Of a stretch of DNA of 64,000 bases, positions 21,592 to 32,760 are shown piece by piece; the first letter of the stretch is position 1; every line of letters begins with the position of its first letter. This stretch comes from Bradysia coprophila (taxonomy: Eukaryota; Arthropoda; Insecta; Diptera; Sciaridae). The position numbers and the translations under genes are program-made. The notes below the pieces were generated by a model. The model was not told the DNA's origin, did not search any database, and worked only from the letters and a program-made list of their open reading frames with translations. The stretch is from positions 840,645-904,644 of the forward strand of contig NW_023503941.1 in NCBI RefSeq assembly GCF_014529535.1. Reading direction: 5' to 3'.

Positions 21592-22119
21592 ATGCAGATG
21601 GCAGCGTTCAGAAGAAATGCGCTGAAGCGGTGGAATTCGACATCATCACCAGATTTACAAGATGACGAATCTCCATGTTCTGATTTGAACGATGATGATA
21701 TAGCGGAAACTACGATGTCAACTCTGGATTTGTGATGTAATGTGGAGCCCGTCGCGTCGTTTCCAATTTGAACGATGACTGCGATGACATTGCAGTAGAA
21801 ACTACACCTGATTTGGGAGGTGACGGACGGAGACATTCACGATTCATGTGAAGAAGGTGAGAATGGATGGGAAGACGAGGCTGAGCTGTCTGGAGAAGAA
21901 GATGCGGAGTCGTATTACATTGGCCAATACTACTACGATTCTTTCAACGAATCAGATGATGATTATTTCGAAACAATTTACTACATCCGCATGGTTTGGT
22001 GTTTGGCCGTAAACATAGTCGGTTGTTGGAAGTGGTCGATAATGAAGTTTAATTTGTACGATACAATGGCGATCCGAAGGACGTTATGCGGATCGTTGTT
22101 GTGCCGTAAAAAACAATAG
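21592..22119 (+). pseudogene. Degenerate acidic coding-like sequence
   Basis: Three successive acidic stretches appear in shifting frames. 21592-21735 reads MQMAAFRRN... ending DLNDDDIAETTMSTLDL-stop. 21762 on reads SNLNDDCDDIAVETTPDLGG. 21820-22119 is rich in Glu/Asp/Tyr (EDEAELSGEEDAESYYIG, SFNESDDDYFETIYYI). The repetition of a DLNDD(C)DDIA..ETT unit suggests a once-repetitive acidic protein, now frame-broken, or small exons I cannot join. No family recognised. Confidence 0.25.
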
Positions 22120-22215
22120 AATAGATACGAGGTCAACTGTGGGCTTTACGTCAAAAACGAATATCGTGAGTCTAAAAATACCGGGTTGTCGTTGTGACTT
22201 TAAGGGTGCCGGAAA

Positions 22216-23039
22216 TGGGCAAAATTGCAGTTTAGTGGAACAACCCCGATTTGGACGAAAGTCGATGGGATCGACAGGGGAAGGTCACCTGATGACGAAA
22301 CAATAAGCGCGGAAGCCCCTCCCTGAACCACCAGGGCCCTCCAAAGTTTTCACACTTTTTCGAATTTTTGCGTGTTTTTTTTGACGGAAACGACAGTTGA
22401 AGGTCCACTGATGACAAAACAAACGAATGAAGAAGCAATAGCCTCTCCTCTGGCCGCCAGGGTCCTCCAAAATTTCCACAGTGTTTCGAATTTTTGCGTT
22501 TTTTATACGAAATCGTCATTTTTTGTGTTTTATATGTACTGATGCCCTTGTTGCAATGAAATTACGAATGTATCTAGTTGCACTCATTATATTCTTATTC
22601 CGTCTCTGAGTCGGTGGCAGTAGAGGGTTCTTCGTCTTTCGTTGTTTTCGTGGCGTCGTAAGCTTTAGTCTTCGGCATTTCGTACAAGGAAATTTCTTCT
22701 GAGAGGCGAGACACCTTTGGAAGGACCTCGGGCGCGTCAATTCTTGTTGTTTTGTAATCAGTGGACCTCATACTGTCGATTCCTTCAAAAAAACGCACAG
22801 GAGAGGCTATTTCTTCCTAATTCTTGTTGTTTTGTCATCAGTGGACCTTCTACTGTCGATTCCGTAAAAAAAACACGCAAAAATTGGAAAAAGTGGGAAA
22901 ACTTTGGAGGGCCCTGGCGGCTCAGTGAGGGGCTTCCGCGCCCCAAATCTTGTTGTTTCGTCATCAGGGGACCTCTCCTTGTCGATCCCATCTACTTTCG
23001 TCCAAATCGGGGTTGTTCCACTAAACTGCAATTTAGCCC
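22216..23039. mobile_element. Inverted-repeat element with internal tandem units
   Basis: The ends GGGCAAAATTGCAGTTTAGTG and (right) CACTAAACTGCAATTTAGCCC are inverted, as are the next about 100 bp (GGAACAACCCCGATTTGG, GGTCACCTGATGACGAAAC). The right half also contains two direct copies of TTCTTGTTGTTTTG..ATCAGTGGACC. Possible AAAT duplication at the borders. The overlapping frames are not genes. Confidence 0.75.
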
Positions 23040-23319
23040 AAATTCTTGGGCAAATTTTGAATTAAAATGAAGGAAAGTGATTACTGTCTAGCCCAGATTT
23101 ATCTATAAGATTGTGGATTTGAGCACTACTTTACAGGATACCGTCAATGACTGACGCTGTCGACAAGGCGGTCTTCTGTCACTTCACACTAACACTGTTT
23201 TCATGGACAATGGTGATCGAAAATTTAAATTTCCTAACAATTTTTTTAAACTTAGTAGATATATCAAAGGACCCAATGAAACTATAAACCGTTCATTGAA
23301 AAGACCGACTCGAAGCCAT

Positions 23320-23455
23320 TGCCATTGCTGATTTTAGCGGTAGTGACGAGAACAATTTCCAAAATTTTCCGAAATTTACCAAATTTGCTAATGGCAAATT
23401 CTAGCAAATTTTAGCAAATTTAAGAAATCAATTTCCCAAAAATAGGCCCTGGTTA
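23320..23455. repeat. Half-element related to 18114-18887
   Basis: CAAATTT/GCAAATT direct repeats lead into TTCCCAAAAATAGGCCCTGG, resembling the right end of the GGGAATATTT element. No matching left end found. Confidence 0.4.
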
Positions 23456-23619
23456 ATTTATGACACTATGCATTCTCCCGGGAGGCTGGACTAGCCAACA
23501 GGTTCGGCAAGCGAATATCGATGACATCTTGAAGACTCATAGGTGTGTTCCAAGGGCATAAGAATTGTGACATTTCATCCATAGAGACATAACCTCATCA
23601 ATATTTATATGAAAACCGC

Positions 23620-24155
23620 AGAGAGGTGAAAAGTTGGCGACTGGGACATCGCTTCGACAGATAGAGGTAGCATCTGGGGCCATTTGTAAAAATATTGAAT
23701 CCGAGGATACCAATAGAAACCGTCATAACCACACATTTTAAATTATTTTCAACACAACCAATTTCAACGAAATAAAGTGCTAACGTGATGCGTGTAACAT
23801 CAGAATGAACGTAAAATAATTTTTGTAAGAATCAGATTCGGTATTATGCACAAATTCTTCCTTTCAAAAGTGCCCTTTTGGAGACCATTTTCGAACGCGT
23901 ATATCTCCGATAATATGAAAGTAGCTCGACAATGAATTGCTGTACGTTAGTTTTGACACTGTAGGAAAACTATTTCCATAATTTGTGGCTCGAATCGTTG
24001 CAGTCAAAAATTAATTTTTTTGTAAACAATAAACCAATTTTTGGAAATTGTCGGCCATTTCTGACATTTCATTCGTTCTATAGAAATGGCCCACATGTTA
24101 CCTCTATCTGTCGAAGCGACATCCCAGTCGTCAACTTTTCATCTCTCTGGATCTC
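23620..24155. mobile_element. Inverted-repeat element
   Basis: The left arm (about 23620-23690) contains AGAGAGGTGAAAAGTTG, GCGACTGGGA and ATCGCTTCGACAGATAGAGG. The right arm (about 24083-24155) contains the reverse complements. The arms enclose about 390 bp of AT-rich DNA. Confidence 0.65.
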
Positions 24156-24299
24156 TGTGGATGAAATCCATGCAATCGTGTTCGTTTGGCCAGTCAAAAT
24201 TTGTGTTTACAGTTCTTTGGAACAAACCTATTGACGTGAATAGTGGGTGTCATCCGTTCACTTTCAATTATAAGAACCTTACAAAGATATGGTGAGCAA

Positions 24300-25375
24300 T
24301 TTTGACTACTGCGTATACAAAGTGTATCATTTTGAGTGTCATTGTGAATCATGCCGTTGCCGGCGCGAGATTTTTTAGCAGTAAAAATAGTTATTTACGT
24401 ATCGATTGAACAGGCGAAAGCTTCCGCCCCGCGAATTGACAGCTTTACTTTCGGTCCTCTTAGCAAGCATACAAACTAATATTTTCAGGCCTTGGGATAC
24501 AATTTCAGAAACGTTCTTGTCATTTGGCCGCCTTACATGAAAAGTTGTGCACGTATATGTTGTGGACTGGACGGTTGTATTGAGGCCTTAGACGATTTTG
24601 CTAGTTGTAGCCCGAACGACGTGAATTTCCGATCCGCTCAAATTTAAATTAAATAAATTGTAAAAGTTGGTAGAACTGATTTCAATCTGGTTTCTATAGC
24701 CTTTCAGTTGAAAAGGTAGATTTGATTAAATATGTCTCCTGTCTCTTGCCTTAAGCTTTCCATACCTAAATATGATTCGAGGACTATCATTTCCAGTCTT
24801 AGCCGGAAGGATTACAGTCAATATTTGTTAGCTAATTAATATGGAGATGGATTCTCAATATTTTGACAGATTTCGATGAAGATGGATTCTAAATATTCTG
24901 ACAGATTTCAATGAAGATGGATTCTCATCTGTCAAACATTGACAGTAAATTACTTCCTTTATCACAAAAAAATTGTTTCTGAACGAATCAATTTTAGTTG
25001 GAATAACGCGTGTTTACGAATAATATTACCATGTAAGTAGATAAGTTCATGCGAAAAACGGTTTCAATTGCAAAATGAGTAGTATCGCTGCTCAATTTAA
25101 TCAAAAATTTACAAAATATTTTAAAATTTCATCGGTTTCAAGTTATATAATCATTATTGGAACGATTGGATCCAGCGTCGTCATTTAAAAATTGGTTTTG
25201 TCGAATCGAATTTACTATTGTGTGCTGCGAATGTTGAATTGCTTTTCTCTTTTTCTACAAGGATTCCTCAATTTGAATGGAATCTTGATTATTTTCTTTA
25301 AAAGAAATAGCAAATAAGTTAATAATGAAAGGTTTCCAAGGTTGCTAAAGCTCAATGTTTGTTTTTTTCTTGCAG
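24300..25375. other. Region with a small tandem repeat, no gene supported
   Basis: Three diverged copies of GATGGATTCTCAATATT...GACAGATTTC occur at 24846-24925. The rest is plain AT-rich DNA and could include 5' UTR of the microprotein gene. Confidence 0.4.
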
Positions 25376-25410
25376 CTATTCTAAACCGGTTCAAATTCAA
25401 CTATCAACTC

Positions 25411-28400
25411 ATGATGCGACAACAGTTTACCCATGTACTCAGATTGAATTTCAATCCGGTAAGTTTCATTGCTTTGTTAGTTTCTCGATTGTATTGAGGG
25501 GATTTTCATCGCACAAGAGAATTTGTTACATCGTTTACACACGTTTTTCTTGCACATTTCATACAGTATTCAGGGGATCGTATATACATTAGTCTATACA
25601 AAAAGTGATAGGTTGGTTTCCATCTGTACTTACAATCTCTCAACACAAATATTTGTATCCAAAAGAGTGGTTCAATTTCTCTCGCGGAGCGTTTTATCAC
25701 AAAACTCGGTTATACTAGACGCGACTGTCTTTGTTAATATTTAACCTAACAGATCGTTAGAAATCAAGATCGCTGTTCTTCGTACGTTGCCGTCGTCAAT
25801 CTCATCTACAGTTGAATATAGCCGAAACCACATTTGCATTCAGATAATGTCATTCACTTGAATTCACAAAAACATTTTTTCACCAGCAAATTCAATTGGC
25901 CCTCAGTGCCCTCAGTTGTTGGTCTCCCTTGCATCCGACGATTTGTCGTTAAATTTCACATGATACATCAAGAATGTGGACTACCGTAACACAAAGTCGC
26001 TCTAAAGAGCGGCACCAATTGGTTCGAAAGGATAAGTTGGAAAGGAGCATTGGGCATTGACCGATCTTCCTGTAAATGGGCTAAAAAAAGGTCTCGAAAT
26101 TCGAAAAACGTAGACTCACGTCTCAAAAGACAATTACATTCTATACCGTGAGACTACGTATTTCATACTTTTACCACTTCGTTTTCCACTAGAGTATGGC
26201 CATTCCTGGCCTCTTCATGCCATGCATTTTAGTCGATCTTCACTCAAGCGTTCCACGATCCACAATTTATGTAATTCCTTGATGGAAATGCAAAGTTACG
26301 GCGAATATTAGTGACTCAATCGACATTGTTCACCTTTTCATCCCAAATACCCAAATCACCTCTAAGCGGGGAATTTTCTTTGTTGGGTGTTGCGTGTTTG
26401 CTAAATTAGTGAATTGTCGACTTTGTACTGAGCTATGAAGATGTTAACGAAACAACATTGAGTTCAAATAATTGTGACAATAAAATGCGTCGCAGATTGT
26501 GTTATTATACGAATTCGTTATCGGCAATAATTCAGAAAACACCGCCAGATGACCGCGAACACGGCAGTCATTAGGAAGTATTCTCTATTCTTTTCAAAAA
26601 TTTTATTTACCGATCATATCGTGCGTTGAAAGTAGCTGCTCAATTTGTTGTAGTATATTTAGAAATATTTAGAAAATAATGAAACGACGCGCATTTTTTG
26701 TCCAAGTTTTCGACCAAAATTTATAAATAGAAAAACTCGACTGAACATTGAACGTTTTATTTATATTGTGATCACAATTATTAGCAGTAGTGGAAAACAA
26801 CAACATGTTCCGTAGCTGGTTTAAAGTAATTTTGAAAAGAAAAAAAAATCTCGAGATAGAAACCGCTGTTGTGATTTTGTAGCGCGTGGGATGCAAATCG
26901 GTTCGTTTGTGATCAACACTGAAGGTAATGCTAACCTTCAGCAGATGAGAACATTTAGCGGGACACCGACCGGTTGATAGAAGGCATTGTGTGCTTTGGA
27001 AATTGTTAATGTGGTGAATATGATAGCTCGTATATTGGAGAAGTAATTCAACCAGTGCGAGAAATCCAAGTGGTGTGCTTTCGAAGATTAGCATTACCTT
27101 CTGTGTTTGTTTACTGGATGCCTAATGCATTTTAATTCTACGATTCAAGTACAAAGCGATAACATGCCCAACATAATGTTCTTTATCGGTAATTTTATGG
27201 TTGATTTATTCGGCAAATAAAATGCAAAATTATTCAGAGATTGCAATTTCGTGACAATAAGTACTTTGAACTGTCTCTTTGTTTTCTCCTGGTATGTGAT
27301 TTCAGCAAAACAAAAATTGTAAAAGAAAACTGTGCCAAAGCGGCGATAAGATAAAACCCAATTAAAATGGAAATTTCATTGAGCACATGGTTTGACTGTT
27401 TATTAATCGGTGTGTGCAGTAGGTTTTATGACCTTCGGTTCGAGATTAAAGAATAATCAAATCGTCGAAATGATAAAATGTTCAGCTACTACGGGTTTAC
27501 ATTTTTAGACCCGGTATACCTCCATGGAACCGGCTATAAAAATCGGTTCAATGGATTTGGAGACTGTTACCGTACAACACATAAAAACCTTAGAGAGGCG
27601 AATTTGTGAGAGAATTTCATATATTTTCTCTCACAAATTCGCTTCTCTCAGGTTTTCATGAGTTGGTCTTGAAGGGAGCCAAAGTCGGTTTGTAATTTTT
27701 CAGGAATACAGCAGTCTGAGGGTTATGCTTAGTTTCCTCTTACCAAAAAAAGTACTCCGTGTGAGAGACAAAATTGAATTTTTTCAATTTTTCTTTGTTT
27801 ATTTGACAGTTTGCTCTCTCACGGCGCTCTAACGGCTCTCTCACGGCGTACTTTTTTTAAATGGAATGGGCACTTTAGTTTCAAAGTTAGTTGTGGAACT
27901 TTGCACATTGACTATCATAATGACACTTATTCGTAGAGACGTAGGTAGAGTACATCATTTTATGGCTCAATGGATAACGATGAAAATGCTCATTCGTTTA
28001 GTTTTGGGTATCACTTTGAAGTTGAATACGGGCCTTTCATGCTGGATTGTTTTTCTTGTTAGCTACATACGCTTTATTCATTGTCCCGTATGAGACCCTA
28101 GTTTGGCGTCTTTTTTTAGCATCATTTCAGGTTCAAATTTGTCGCTTTATTTACGGATTAGGGAAAGGTATATTCGGGAACCGGTCCACGAACCATTTGG
28201 GAATTCTAGACTTTAACTCCTAAATAAAACGCTTTTGTTGGACATTTTGGCTTCAAAACAAAGAATCTGGTCGTCTCCCTGAGAGGAGTCAGATTTTCTT
28301 TTTATAAATTTAGTTTGTTACGCTAATATACCACTGCGCTGGTGTCTCTTTATATTATAAAGAAGAGGATATTATGTTGATCTCACGCGAAAGTAGGGTC

Positions 28401-28714
28401 CGTAATTGTGAACCATACTGTCATCTGTTTACTTTACATTCGTTGACACTGACATTTTTCTCGTTCTACATTTTATTCATCATTCACCCGAAAATTTATC
28501 GATTGAGTGCGAGTGTTACTTTTATCTTTAATCTGAATATTACCGTTGTGTGACTCATTTTATTTTTTCATTTTAGGTAACAGACTTGTCTGGCCGCTCC
28601 GTTGATCGTGTTTTCAATCGTTCTGCCGCTGTCCTGGCTGCACTAGGTATTGCACTGTCATCCTTTAGCCTTAAGCAAATGGTCAGTACCAACAACAATT
28701 CTCGACGTAATTAA
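25411..28714 (+). CDS. Possible 61-aa membrane microprotein, two coding exons
   Basis: Exon 25376-25458 (coding from ATG 25411) has a good acceptor (TTTTTTTCTTGCAG) and donor (CCG|GTAAGT). Exon 28577-28714 follows TCATTTTAG and ends at TAA. The frames join without a stop, giving MMRQQFTHVLRLNFNP, then VTDLSGRSVDRVFNRS and a hydrophobic stretch AAVLAALGIALSSFSL (about residues 33-48) and a polar tail. AATAAA follows at 28768. The basic, amphipathic N-terminus and single membrane segment resemble small mitochondrial inner-membrane proteins, but that is inference; no family is recognised. The 3.1-kb intron holds MITEs. The ATG at 25414 is an equally good start. Confidence 0.4.
27584..27656. repeat. 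Perfect-type hairpin
   Basis: AAAACCTTAGAGAGGCGAA... is inverted as ...TTCGCTTCTCTCAGGTTTT, with the inner stem TTTGTGAGAGAA / TTCTCTCACAAA. Confidence 0.6.
27725..27880. mobile_element. MITE, GTACTCCGTGTGAGAG family, copy 1
   Basis: TGCTTAGTTTCCTCTTACC, AAAAAAAGTACTCCGTGTGAG, then the inverted end CTCTCACGGCGTACTTTTTTT. Other copies are at 37726-37862 and 56594-56727. This copy has an extra CTCTCACGGCG unit. Confidence 0.65.
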
Positions 28715-28767
28715 CTAAGGGGGCAAATTATGTGCAAACAAAAATATTTATAGTCAACGCCAAAATC

Positions 28768-28773
28768 AATAAA
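28768..28773 (+). terminator. Polyadenylation signal for the microprotein gene
   Basis: AATAAA 54 nt after the TAA stop. Confidence 0.35.
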
Positions 28774-29273
28774 TTTACGAATTCGAATTGAGAATGTGTA
28801 ATTTGGAAAGTTTCTTTTTTTTTTGCCATTTTATTTTTTGTCTTCGATCGAATGGACATTGAACATTAAGAGGGATGCGAAGTGTGAACGTGCGATTGCG
28901 ATAGAGAATATGATGTTGTTTTTCGACAGTTAAAAGAAAATTTGAGTTTTGTTCGCTCAGTTAAACGAATCGTATGCGCACATTTTGCTGATAATTTCAA
29001 CTAAAATCAAGAATGAGGCTGTACTGGTTGTAAGGATAAATTCTAAGTTCAGTTAAAATGATTTTTATTTCATTGTTTCATTTCGTTTGGGATTAGAATA
29101 ATTTTTGTTAGGTTAATACTGTAAGACTGTGTAACTCACATGGAGCTCATTAAAAAGCTGTTAGTTTGTCAAAAAAAAAAGTTGTCTTCTCATTTCATCG
29201 TCATAACGTCATAGCCTCCGTTTTGAAATACGGTTCATCCGTTTTTTTTACACTTCGAATACAAAATTACGGA
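28774..29273. other. Intergenic, nothing recognised
   Basis: AT-rich, no exon or repeat supported. Confidence 0.4.
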
Positions 29274-29621
29274 ATCCACGCCATTAGTCGTATAAATTTA
29301 TATGTCACAGAGAGAGAGAGAGAGAGCTTTTTTCTCCTTTGTTACGATCTGTCTGTTTTTTTATTTTGCGATTTTGTATGGAAATGAAAACTACAATTGA
29401 GATATCTTTGCTGTTTTAAGTGGTTTTTCACATTTTTTTGGACCAAAATGTTTTAAAATGTGTTTGGAATCGATTAACATTAACAAAATGATAAAATAGA
29501 AAAAAATATTTTCACACAATCTGTTAATATTAATCGATTCCAAACACATTTTAGTACGTTTTGGTCCAAAAAAATGTGAAAAACCACTTAAAACAGCAAA
29601 GATATCTCAATTTTAGTTTTA
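29274..29621. mobile_element. Foldback MITE, CGCCATTAGTCGTATAAA family, copy 1 (right end lost)
   Basis: Begins ATCCACGCCATTAGTCG, TATAAATTTATA(C/T)GTC, then a GAGA run, TTGCTGTTTTAAGTGG, TTTGGACCAAAATGTTT and the mirror arm back to CAAAGATATCTCAATTTTAG. It then stops before the terminal about 100 bp seen in the copies at 49308, 53895 and 62485. Confidence 0.8.
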
Positions 29622-30310
29622 AACTTGTGCTTATTTACGTACTGACGACAAGTTCTAGAGCCAGTAGCTACGTCTGGTTACATTTTCAAATTTTAATGTA
29701 TTTAATGTTGTAAATTAGCTTAGAGAGCGTTTAAAATTGAAGGTTTCGCATTGTCAGAACCTGGGAATACATAATAAGCTAAAAAATTTTTGATTTAAGG
29801 TAATTCGACTGTCGCCACCAATATTCCATGTACCAAAAACACAACTTTTTGTCAGATAAATATCAAATTTAGATATCCCAAATCAAATCAGATGTTGTAT
29901 TTGACTCACAGCGGTCCATTTAGCATATTTAAAGTTTAATTTACATTTTTGCACATTTTCATCAAATTTTGTGGCGAGATTAAAGTCTTAAAATCACCAT
30001 CGGGGAACTTTGACAGTCACGAACTCAAAAAATATTTTTTAGACTCGATCTTTTTTATAAAATAATCTGTGAAGCCTGGAGATTAGATTACCATGTTGGC
30101 TCAACTTTTTATGTACACTGAGCCCACCGTCAAAAATCGATATATGTGACGTGTACCGAAAACGACGAAATTTTCAAAAATCGATCAGGCGGCAGCACAA
30201 AATTAATGTTTGAAATTTTTCTTTCTTCCATAAAATGATCAGATGGACCAGCTGAGTGGATTTCCGGCTGAGCCTTAAAAGAACTAACACATTTTGTAAA
30301 AACCGCTACA
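29622..30310. other. Intergenic, nothing recognised
   Basis: AT-rich, no gene or clear repeat. Confidence 0.35.
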
Positions 30311-30313
30311 CCC

Positions 30314-30495
30314 TAGTGTTTAAGGCGAGTGCACAGTTCTTGAAAAATGGTTGGAAAATGACTGAAAAACAGCGTACGGTCCACTGGCTGGAAAATGTTT
30401 GAAAGATGTGTGAAACTACGGTCAATTTCTATTTTAATGGAATACAAGTATACTGCGCTATTGGTAACTTTGGTGAAATATAATTACCAAGAGCA
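30314..30495. repeat. Partial copy of the GTTCCTGAAAAATGG MITE
   Basis: GCACAGTTCTTGAAAAATGG, TTGGAAAATGACTGAAAA and GCGCTATTGGTAACTTTGG match the left half of the 32051-32335 element. The right terminal arm is absent. Confidence 0.55.
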
Positions 30496-30513
30496 CAACA
30501 TTTGTATTCCATT

Positions 30514-30727
30514 AAGTATAGTTTCCACTTAAAAAGAGCACTCCGTTTAGCCTCCGTTTACATGACAGTTGTAAAATAGAACAAAGGAACTGTCACGTAA
30601 ACGGAGTAAAAAATTGAAATAAATTCAATTTCCACTCCGTTTGCGTGACAGTTATTTTGTTCTATTTTACAACTGTCATGTAGACGGAGGCTAAACGGAG
30701 TGCTCTTTTTAAGTGGAAACTATACTT
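30514..30727. mobile_element. 214-bp palindromic MITE
   Basis: AAGTATAGTTTCCACTT, AAAAAGAGCACTCCGTTT and AGCCTCCGTTTACATGACAG are mirrored at the right end, which finishes GTGGAAACTATACTT. The arms are nearly perfect over about 85 bp. Confidence 0.85.
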
Positions 30728-30864
30728 TAAAATCAATGAATGTACAAACTAGCTTACAATCACATCAAAATGGTTAGCAAGAAATTCATATCGTTGGTTG
30801 TTTTTCTTAAATTCCGACAGTTTTCCTTCTCACACACATAATCGGTACTAATTGGAGAACAGTA

Positions 30865-31038
30865 ATGCTGAAAACAAACGAGACATTGAAAACGTGTTTT
30901 GGTCCTAGTTTTCATTGACAAATGCAGCAATCGCAATTTTCGATAGAGAAATTTCTAAATTTATTTGACAGTTGCGACAATTTCGTCATGAAAACAAGGA
31001 CCAAAACACGTTTTGAATGCCTCGTTTGTTTTCAGCAT
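30865..31038. mobile_element. Palindromic MITE
   Basis: ATGCTGAAAACAAACGAG, ACGTGTTTTGGTCC and TTTTCATGAC-type arms are mirrored, ending CTCGTTTGTTTTCAGCAT. Confidence 0.7.
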
Positions 31039-31317
31039 AAACTCTCCGTTTACTCGCCGTTTTCAAAATGACAATGAAAACGGTTCTCTTCCCATTGTTA
31101 TAGCGTAAACGGTGAGTAAATGGAGATCGTGCGATTCATGCTTTAAGCTCAAACTCCGTTTTCATTCCGTTTTGCGACCGTTTACGATCAAAAATTGAAC
31201 ACATTCGATTTTTGTGTTTAAATGAAAAATTTGTCACGAATATTCATTTTTGTTCATTTTAGTACACAACCTTAGTAGATCAAAACGAAACATCGCATCT
31301 TAAAGATGAGTACACAC

Positions 31318-32035
31318 CAGGCCCAAAACGAACCGCCGCCGCCGCCGTTGATTTTGGTCGGCTAATTGCAGCTAGCCGCCGCAAGCTTAGGTCAGAGGTT
31401 TAGGTCGGCTAACTCGGCGGCTGGTGCATATTTTATCCAAAAAAGACAAAAAGACGACACAAACCAACAACATTAAATTCATTTTTTGGAACAGTACCGT
31501 CACTTGAGAATGTACTCCTACTTTTAATGTCCCTTGCGATGTCTATCTTTAAGATATTTTCTACTTTGATTTTCGTAAGTTTTTTATTTTTTCTTCAAAA
31601 CAACATTCCAAGAAAAATTGAGAAATTTAAGAAAATTTCCAAGAATTTGTAGAAAATATTGTCGATGGACATGGTCTTTTGTTTGTGAAAATCCCAAATT
31701 TTATGAAAATCGTAAATATTCGTAAAAATTGCGAAAATTCGATTCGTAAAAGATTTGAAATTTCATGAAAAGCGCAAAAATTCGTTAAAAGCGCGAAAAC
31801 TTGTGAACAGAGCGAAAATTCGTGAAAAGCGTGAAAATTCGTAAAAAATCGCAGAAATTCGAGAAAATTACAAAAATTTGTCATCCAGCCGCCGCCAGCC
31901 GACCTTTTTGGTCGGCGGCTAGGCCCAGTCGCCGACTGAACTTTTTTAACGGCTAAGCCGTACTTAGCCGCCGCCGCCACACTTTTTTTGGACGGCTAGA
32001 CGCCGCCGGCGTTTATATCTCGGCTCTACACTCTG
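31318..32035. mobile_element. hAT-like element with GCCGCCG subterminal repeats and 8-bp duplication
   Basis: Flanked by GTACACAC on both sides (31310-31317 and 32036-32043). Starts CAGGCC and ends CTCTG. Both subterminal zones carry GCCGCCGCCG and GGTCGGCGGCTA-type motifs like those of the 9390 and 10263 elements. No transposase; the frame at 31627-31980 is low-complexity. Confidence 0.8.
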
Positions 32036-32050
32036 GTACACACTGTGTAC

Positions 32051-32335
32051 TACACAGTTCCTGAAAAATGGTTGAAAAATGACTGAAAAATAGCATGCAG
32101 CCCACTGGCTGAAAAATCGTTGAAAAGCGTGTGGAATTACTGTCTACAGTTACCAATTTACCTTCTAATGGTATGCAATTATAGCGCTATTGGTAATTAT
32201 ATTTCACCAAAGTTACCGATAGCGCAGTATTTGTCCACTATAAAATTTGTAAATTGGTAACTGTAAATCCACACTTTTTCAAACATTTTTCAGCCAGTTT
32301 CAGTCGGTTTTCAACCATTTTTCAGGAACTGTGTA
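32051..32335. mobile_element. Palindromic MITE, CACAGTTCCTGAAAAATGG ends
   Basis: TACACAGTTCCTGAAAAATG and TTGAAAAATGACTGAAAA at the left are mirrored by TTTTCAACCATTTTTCAGG and AACTGTGTA at the right, with an internal GCGCTATTGGTAA mirror. Confidence 0.75.
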
Positions 32336-32602
32336 CTAGCCTCTAGCATAAAGTCGAGCAGCAGCGACTGTTGGTAGAATAAAATTCAAATCAAAGCAGA
32401 AGATAAAGTTTTATTTTAATTGTTAATAGGAATAGGGTCAAATAACAATTTGCTAAAGTAATATCCATCTGTTTATCTGATTCTAGTATATCCGGATCCG
32501 TGATCGGTGACGGTCCTTAAAACCGAGTTTTTTGACCGGTGAAACTGCTTGCCTAGATGGTGCTAAAATGTTTTCTGTGTCGTTTTTCCTACGATTTAGT
32601 TC

Positions 32603-32747
32603 AGAGAGATGCTAATATGACGTCGTTTCGACGGATAGAGGGAATATGTCGAATGACAGCTGGTTTTTTGAGAGAGAATTCAAAACATTTTCTCTCGACC
32701 GAATTCAAAATCATTCGACATATCAGTCGTCATATTAGCATCTCTCT
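32603..32747. mobile_element. Palindromic MITE just downstream of ppk-A
   Basis: AGAGAGATGCTAATATGACG is inverted as CGTCATATTAGCATCTCTCT, with the inner pair ATATGTCGAATGA / TCATTCGACATAT. It ends 13 bp beyond the ppk-A stop codon (minus strand), so it lies in the 3' UTR. Confidence 0.8.
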
Positions 32748-32760
32748 GGATTCAGTTCGA

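Noticed and set aside
26669..27094. 141-codon minus-strand frame
   Set aside because: Low-complexity Ser/Phe/Thr composition typical of AT-rich non-coding DNA, no splice or motif support, and inside the microprotein intron.
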